Shown here: piece after piece, positions 32,558-36,465 of the stretch
How the letters are laid out: every line of letters begins with the position of its first letter
Numbering within the stretch: position 1 is the stretch's first letter
NCBI GenBank assembly: GCA_025965315.1
Contig: JAOPXD010000015.1
Coordinates: forward strand, 1 to 36,465
Direction: 5' to 3'
Source: Marmoricola sp.
GTDB lineage: Bacteria > Actinomycetota > Actinomycetes > Propionibacteriales > Nocardioidaceae
DNA: 36,465 bases
The notes under the pieces: model-generated
What the model saw: the letters and a program-made list of their open reading frames with translations, nothing else
Databases searched by the model: none
Told to the model about the DNA's origin: nothing
Made by a program: the position numbers and the translations under genes

Positions 32558-33538
32558 TCAAGGTCGCGCTTCCACCAAACCGCGGAAGTACTCGACGGTC
32601 GGCTTCAGGCCCTCGTCGAGCGAGATGGTCGGGCCCCAGCCGAGCAGGTCGTTGGCCCGATCGATGTTCGGCTTGCGGCGTACCGGGTCGTCGGTCGGGA
32701 GCGCCTCGTGGACGAGCTTGCTGTCACCGCCGACCAGCGCGATCACCTTCTCGGCGAGCTCGAGCATCGTGAACTCCCCCGGGTTGCCGATGTTGATCGG
32801 GCCGGTCACCTCGCGCGGGCTGCCCATCAGGGCGATCAGGCCGGTGACCAGGTCCTCGACGTAGCAGAACGACCGGGTCTGCTCCCCGTCGCCGAAGACG
32901 GTGAGGTCCTGGCCCTGGAGCGCCTGCATGATGAAGTTCGAGACCACCCGGCCGTCGTTCGGCAGCATGTGCGGGCCGTAGGTGTTGAAGATCCTGGCCA
33001 CCTTGATCGGCAGGTCGTGCTGGCGGTGGTAGTCGAAGAACAACGTCTCCGCGCAGCGTTTGCCCTCGTCGTAGCAGGAGCGCAGCCCGATCGGGTTCAC
33101 GTTGCCCCAGTACGACTCCTCCTGGGGGTGCACGGCCGGGTCGCCGTACACCTCGGAGGTGGAGGCGAGCAGGATCTTCGCACCGGTGCGCTTGGCCAGC
33201 CCGAGCATGTTGATCGAGCCGTGCACGCAGGTCTTCGTGGTCATCACCGGGTCGCGCTGGTAGAAGACCGGCGAGGCCGGGCAGGCGAGGTGGTAGATCT
33301 CGTCGACCTCGACGTACAACGGGAAGGTGACGTCGTGGCGCATCAGCTCGAACCGCGGTTCGTCGAGCAGGTCGTAGAGGTTCGCGCGGGTGCTCGAGTA
33401 GAAGTTGTCCACCACGAGCACGTCGTGTCCCTGGTCGAGCAGCCTCCGGGTCAGGTGCGAACCGATGAAGCCGGCGCCACCGGTGATCAGCACCCGCTTC
33501 GGGGGGCCCGGGACATCAGGAACAGGGTTGATCGTCAT
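32558..33538 (-). CDS. UDP-glucuronate decarboxylase (UDP-xylose synthase)
   Basis: 326 aa short-chain dehydrogenase/reductase that converts UDP-glucuronate to UDP-xylose. NAD-binding GGAGFIG is at 20-26, the catalytic Thr127/Ser128/Glu129 in [10 protein letters not shown], and Tyr156/Lys160 in [29 protein letters not shown] and [14 protein letters not shown] are UXS signatures that separate it from UDP-glucose epimerases. The start at 33538 follows from a TAGGTT box 7 nt upstream and from the SDR N-terminus; a longer open frame to 33736 overlaps the divergent gene. It diverges from ugd, whose product makes its substrate. Confidence 0.94.
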   Translation of the reverse strand: MTINPVPDVPGPPKRVLITGGAGFIGSHLTRRLLDQGHDVLVVDNFYSSTRANLYDLLDEPRFELMRHDVTFPLYVEVDEIYHLACPASPVFYQRDPVMTTKTCVHGSINMLGLAKRTGAKILLASTSEVYGDPAVHPQEESYWGNVNPIGLRSCYDEGKRCAETLFFDYHRQHDLPIKVARIFNTYGPHMLPNDGRVVSNFIMQALQGQDLTVFGDGEQTRSFCYVEDLVTGLIALMGSPREVTGPINIGNPGEFTMLELAEKVIALVGGDSKLVHEALPTDDPVRRKPNIDRANDLLGWGPTISLDEGLKPTVEYFRGLVEARP

Positions 33539-33550
33539 GCTGGGAAACCT
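33532..33550 (-). repeat. Second copy of the 19-nt leader
   Basis: Identical to 3592-3610 and placed the same way around the start codon. The identity ends at the base after 33550. Confidence 0.7.
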
Positions 33551-33551
33551 A
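33546..33551 (-). promoter_or_regulatory. -10 box, leaderless start of UDP-xylose synthase gene
   Basis: The minus strand reads TAGGTT, then 7 nt, then the ATG at 33538. Confidence 0.5.
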
Positions 33552-33607
33552 ACCGACGGCGCCTGTCCACGTTCACCGAACCACGCCGGACCCGCTGCCG
33601 GGAACGT

Positions 33608-33613
33608 TAGGGT
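33608..33613 (+). promoter_or_regulatory. -10 box, leaderless start of ugd
   Basis: TAGGGT, then 7 nt, then the ATG at 33621. With the opposing box at 33546-33551 this makes a compact divergent promoter pair within 82 bp. Confidence 0.5.
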
Positions 33614-33620
33614 TTGTTCC

Positions 33621-34790
33621 ATGAAGATCGCCATCGCAGGAACCGGGTACGTCGGCCTGTCCAACGCGGTCATCCTGGCCCAGCACCACGAGGTCTGGGC
33701 GCTCGACCTCGTGCCGGAGAAGGTCGACCTGATCAACGCGCGACGCTCCCCGATCGAGGATGTCGAGCTGGAGGACTACCTCGCGACCCGGGCGCTGAAC
33801 CTGACCGCGACGCTGGACAAGGCCGAGGCCTTCCGCGGTGCCTCCTACGTGGTGGTCGCGACGCCGACGAACTACGACGAGCGCAGCAACTACTTCGACA
33901 CCGGATCGGTCGAATCGGTGATCGCGGATGTTCTCGCGATGGAGCCCGGCGCGACAGTGATCGTGAAGTCGACGGTCCCGGTCGGCTTCACCGCCCGGAT
34001 GCGCGAGGCACACCCGGGAGCGTCGATCATCTTCTCTCCCGAATTCCTCCGCGAGGGGCACGCCCTCTACGACAACCTGCACCCGTCGCGGATCGTGGTC
34101 GGCTCCGACACCGAGCAGGCGCACCGGTTCGCCGAGCTGCTCGTCCAGGGCGCGATCAAGACCGACATCGAGGTGCTCTTCACCGGGTCGACCGAGGCCG
34201 AGGCGATCAAGCTCTTCGCCAACACCTACCTGGCGCTGCGGGTGGCGTACTTCAACGAGCTCGACACCTACGCGCTCAGCCACGGCCTCGACACCCGGCA
34301 GATCATCGACGGCGTCGGGCTGGACCCCCGGGTCGGCAAGCACTACAACAACCCGTCCTTCGGGTACGGCGGGTACTGCCTGCCGAAGGACACCAAGCAG
34401 CTCCAGGCGAACTACCGCGAGGTCCCGCAGAACCTGATCAGCGCGATCGTCGAGGCCAACACCACCCGCAAGGACTTCATCGCCACCGACATCCTGCGGC
34501 GCAACCCGCAGACCGTCGGCATCTACCGGCTGATCATGAAAGCCGGCTCGGACAACTTCCGCGACTCCTCGATCCAGGGCGTGATGAAGCGGATCAAGGC
34601 CAAGGGCATCGAGGTGATCATCTTCGAGCCCGGGATCGCCGAGGACCGCTTCTACAACTCCGAGGTGCTCGCCGACTTCGACGAGTTCAAGAAGCGCTCC
34701 GACGTGATCATCGCCAACCGCTCCACCGAGGCCCTCGACGACGTGCTGGACAAGGTCTACACCCGGGACATCTACGGCAACGACGAGTGA
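33621..34790 (+). CDS. ugd: UDP-glucose 6-dehydrogenase, E. coli Ugd type
   Basis: 389 aa. It oxidises UDP-glucose to UDP-glucuronate with NAD+. The NAD-binding motif is GTGYVG (7-12), the catalytic cysteine Cys253 in [14 protein letters not shown], and [20 protein letters not shown] is the conserved central stretch. The whole protein is of the short enterobacterial Ugd kind (388 aa in E. coli), including late blocks such as [16 protein letters not shown] and [12 protein letters not shown], rather than the longer form of about 440 aa common in actinobacteria. Its product feeds the divergently encoded UDP-xylose synthase. A longer upstream open frame overlaps that gene and is rejected. Confidence 0.96.
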   Translation: MKIAIAGTGYVGLSNAVILAQHHEVWALDLVPEKVDLINARRSPIEDVELEDYLATRALNLTATLDKAEAFRGASYVVVATPTNYDERSNYFDTGSVESVIADVLAMEPGATVIVKSTVPVGFTARMREAHPGASIIFSPEFLREGHALYDNLHPSRIVVGSDTEQAHRFAELLVQGAIKTDIEVLFTGSTEAEAIKLFANTYLALRVAYFNELDTYALSHGLDTRQIIDGVGLDPRVGKHYNNPSFGYGGYCLPKDTKQLQANYREVPQNLISAIVEANTTRKDFIATDILRRNPQTVGIYRLIMKAGSDNFRDSSIQGVMKRIKAKGIEVIIFEPGIAEDRFYNSEVLADFDEFKKRSDVIIANRSTEALDDVLDKVYTRDIYGNDE

Positions 34791-34795
34791 CCTGC

Positions 34796-34828
34796 TGTGA
34801 GCCGGTCGCCGTGACGCGACGGCTCACA
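34796..34828 (+). terminator. Hairpin after ugd
   Basis: Left arm TGTGAGCCGGTCGC (34796-34809) and right arm GCGACGGCTCACA (34816-34828) form a 13-bp stem with one bulged G and a 6-nt loop, 5 nt after the ugd stop. No T-run follows. Confidence 0.65.
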
Positions 34829-34884
34829 AGAAACCCACAGAACGACCACACGGCTGCCGCAGGCCGTCCGGTCAGTCTCGGGGA

Positions 34885-36465
34885 ATGCAGACGACAACGA
34901 CCACCCTCGAGCGGCCGGTAGCCCGGGTCGCGACCGATCCACCCACGACCACGACCACGAGTGACCCGTCCTGGACCCGGCCCGCGCTCGCGGTGCTCCT
35001 GGTCGGTACGGCGTTGCTCTACCTCTGGGGCCTCGGCGCCTCCGGCTGGGCCAACTCGTTCTACTCCGCGGCGGTCCAGGCCGGCTCGGAGTCCTGGAAG
35101 GCCTTCTTCTTCGGCAGCTCGGACGCCGCGAACTCGATCACCGTCGACAAGACCCCGCTGTCGCTGTGGCCGATGGCGCTCTCGGTGCGGATCTTCGGAC
35201 TCTCCAGCTGGAGCATCCTGGTTCCCCAGGCCCTCGCCGGAGTGGCGTCGGTGGCGTTGCTGCACCGCACCGTCCGGCGGGTCACCGGCTCCGCTGTCGG
35301 CGGTCTGATCGCCGGCCTGGTGCTGGCACTGACCCCGGTCGCGGTCCTGATGTTCCGGTTCAACAACCCGGACGCGATGCTGGTGCTGCTGCTGCTCGGC
35401 TCCAGCACCGCCACCCTGCGCTCGGTCGAGGAGTCCCGCACCCAGGCAGGCCGTCCGCTGCGGTGGCTGGTCCTGGCCGGGAGCCTGGTCGGACTCGCGT
35501 TCCTCACCAAGATGCTGCAGGCCTTCCTGGTGCTGCCCGCTCTCGCGCTGGTGTACCTGTTCTTCGCGAAGACGAGCTGGGGCAAGCGGATCGTGCACCT
35601 GCTGGCCGCGTTCGGTGCGATGCTGCTCGCCGGCGGCTGGTGGGTCGCGATCGTGCAGTTCTGGCCAGCCGCCAGCCGCCCGTACATCGGCGGGTCCCAG
35701 AACAACTCCATCCTCGAGCTCACCCTCGGCTACAACGGTTTCGGCCGGCTCAGCGGCAACGAGACCGGCTCGGTCGGCGGTGGCGGCGGCACGACCGGCG
35801 GCGGCAACTGGGGAGCGACCGGCATCGGTCGGCTCTTCAACTCCGAGATCGGCGGCCAGATCGCCTGGCTGCTGCCGGCGGCTCTGGTGCTCGGTGCAGC
35901 CGTGCTCTGGTTCGCCCGCAGCCGCGAGGCGGCAGACCAGAGGATCCGGGCAGCAGCCGTCCTCTTCGGGACCAGCCTGCTGGTCACCGGCCTGACCTTC
36001 AGCTTCATGGCCGGGATCTTCCACGCCTACTACACCGTTGCGCTCGCCCCCGCCATCGCGGCACTGATCGGCATCGGCGCCGTCACCCTGTGGCGGCAGC
36101 GCCAGGACGTCCTCGCCCGTGCCGTCCTCGCAGCGACCGTGACCGGTACCTCGGTGATCGCGTTCGTGCTGCTGGGGAGGTCGGCCGACTTCGTGCCGTG
36201 GCTGCGCCCGGTGGTCCTGGTCGCCGGCATCCTTGCCGGCGCCGGCCTGCTCGGTGTGCACCGGTGGCGTGCCCGGGGCACTGGTCTGGTGGCGGTGCTG
36301 GCTCTCGCTGCCGTGCTCGCGGGCCCGGCGGCGTACGCCCTGGACACGGCGAGCACGGCGCACACCGGGTCGATCCCGACCGCAGGCCCGGCAGTGGCCG
36401 GCGCCCAGGGAGGCCCGGGAGGCGGCCCACGAGGCGGCACCGGCGGGGTGCGCGGCGGCTTCGGG
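34885..36465 (+). CDS. Membrane glycosyltransferase, YkcB/ArnT-like (partial)
   Basis: At least 527 residues; the frame runs off the right edge. After a Thr-rich start come multiple membrane helices. Family marks are GWANSFYSAAVQAGSESWKA, ITVDKTPLSLWPM, SWSILVPQALAGVASVALL and ALTPVAVLMFRFNNPDAMLVL, and an outer loop IGGSQNNSILELTLGYNGFG followed by a Gly-rich run. These fit the GT39-like PMT_2 group related to YkcB and ArnT, which transfer sugars from polyprenyl-phosphate carriers to envelope targets. The visible end is again Gly-rich. A CAGTCT hexamer ends 6 nt before the ATG at 34885. It may supply the surface with the sugar linked to the polysaccharide block. Confidence 0.9.
   Translation, partial: MQTTTTTLERPVARVATDPPTTTTTSDPSWTRPALAVLLVGTALLYLWGLGASGWANSFYSAAVQAGSESWKAFFFGSSDAANSITVDKTPLSLWPMALSVRIFGLSSWSILVPQALAGVASVALLHRTVRRVTGSAVGGLIAGLVLALTPVAVLMFRFNNPDAMLVLLLLGSSTATLRSVEESRTQAGRPLRWLVLAGSLVGLAFLTKMLQAFLVLPALALVYLFFAKTSWGKRIVHLLAAFGAMLLAGGWWVAIVQFWPAASRPYIGGSQNNSILELTLGYNGFGRLSGNETGSVGGGGGTTGGGNWGATGIGRLFNSEIGGQIAWLLPAALVLGAAVLWFARSREAADQRIRAAAVLFGTSLLVTGLTFSFMAGIFHAYYTVALAPAIAALIGIGAVTLWRQRQDVLARAVLAATVTGTSVIAFVLLGRSADFVPWLRPVVLVAGILAGAGLLGVHRWRARGTGLVAVLALAAVLAGPAAYALDTASTAHTGSIPTAGPAVAGAQGGPGGGPRGGTGGVRGGFG

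Noticed and set aside
1-36465. tRNA, rRNA, CRISPR or insertion sequence
   Set aside because: No cloverleaf, repeat-spacer series, transposase-like protein or terminal inverted repeats were recognised while reading; a dedicated RNA search was not possible.

Overview
The window is high-GC DNA (mostly GC-ending codons, frequent GTG starts) from an actinomycete. The gene set fits a Nocardioides-like member of the Nocardioidaceae: ergothioneine genes, DUF3000 next to ribonuclease D, an actinobacterial-type HemQ with HemG and HemE, a stand-alone LigD-type polymerase near a LigC-type ligase, and a PhoP-like regulator. The family assignment is inference from gene content. No rRNA, tRNA, CRISPR array or insertion sequence was seen. 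I annotate 36 protein genes, the last running off the right edge.

Left part (1-9.6 kb): a short unknown gene and a small PLDc_N-type membrane protein; the ergothioneine genes egtB-egtD (minus) facing egtE (plus); a tightly overlapping minus-strand trio of PPK2-type polyphosphate kinase, HipA-like kinase and DUF3037 protein; a PucR-type regulator; and a secreted FG-GAP/VCBS beta-propeller protein.

Middle (9.7-24.1 kb): LigC-type DNA ligase, an unknown protein, a hotdog-fold protein and a LigD-type polymerase/primase; an SRPBCC protein, MsrB and a small membrane protein; the heme genes hemG-hemQ and hemE interleaved with a DUF4349 lipoprotein; DUF3000 and rnd; an orphan solute-binding lipoprotein; another lipoprotein; a helical unknown; and an orphan PemK/MazF-like protein.

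Right part (24.1-36.5 kb): the large RNA helicase HrpA; a Gly-rich membrane protein divergent from a PhoP-like response regulator, with two 7-N4-7 direct repeats between them; then a surface-polysaccharide block. In that block an E. coli-type UDP-glucose dehydrogenase (plus) and a UDP-xylose synthase (minus) diverge from an 82-bp spacer, followed on the minus strand by two glycosyltransferases and a methyltransferase. A YkcB/ArnT-like membrane glycosyltransferase begins at the right edge.

Two general signals stand out. Many genes carry a TANNNT -10-like hexamer ending 6-7 nt before the start codon, implying leaderless transcripts. Several 3' ends place the stop codon inside a hairpin. The points most worth follow-up are the PPK2/HipA/DUF3037 operon, the paired PhoP-box-like repeats beside a regulator with no neighbouring kinase, and a 19-nt leader shared by egtB and the UDP-xylose synthase gene.
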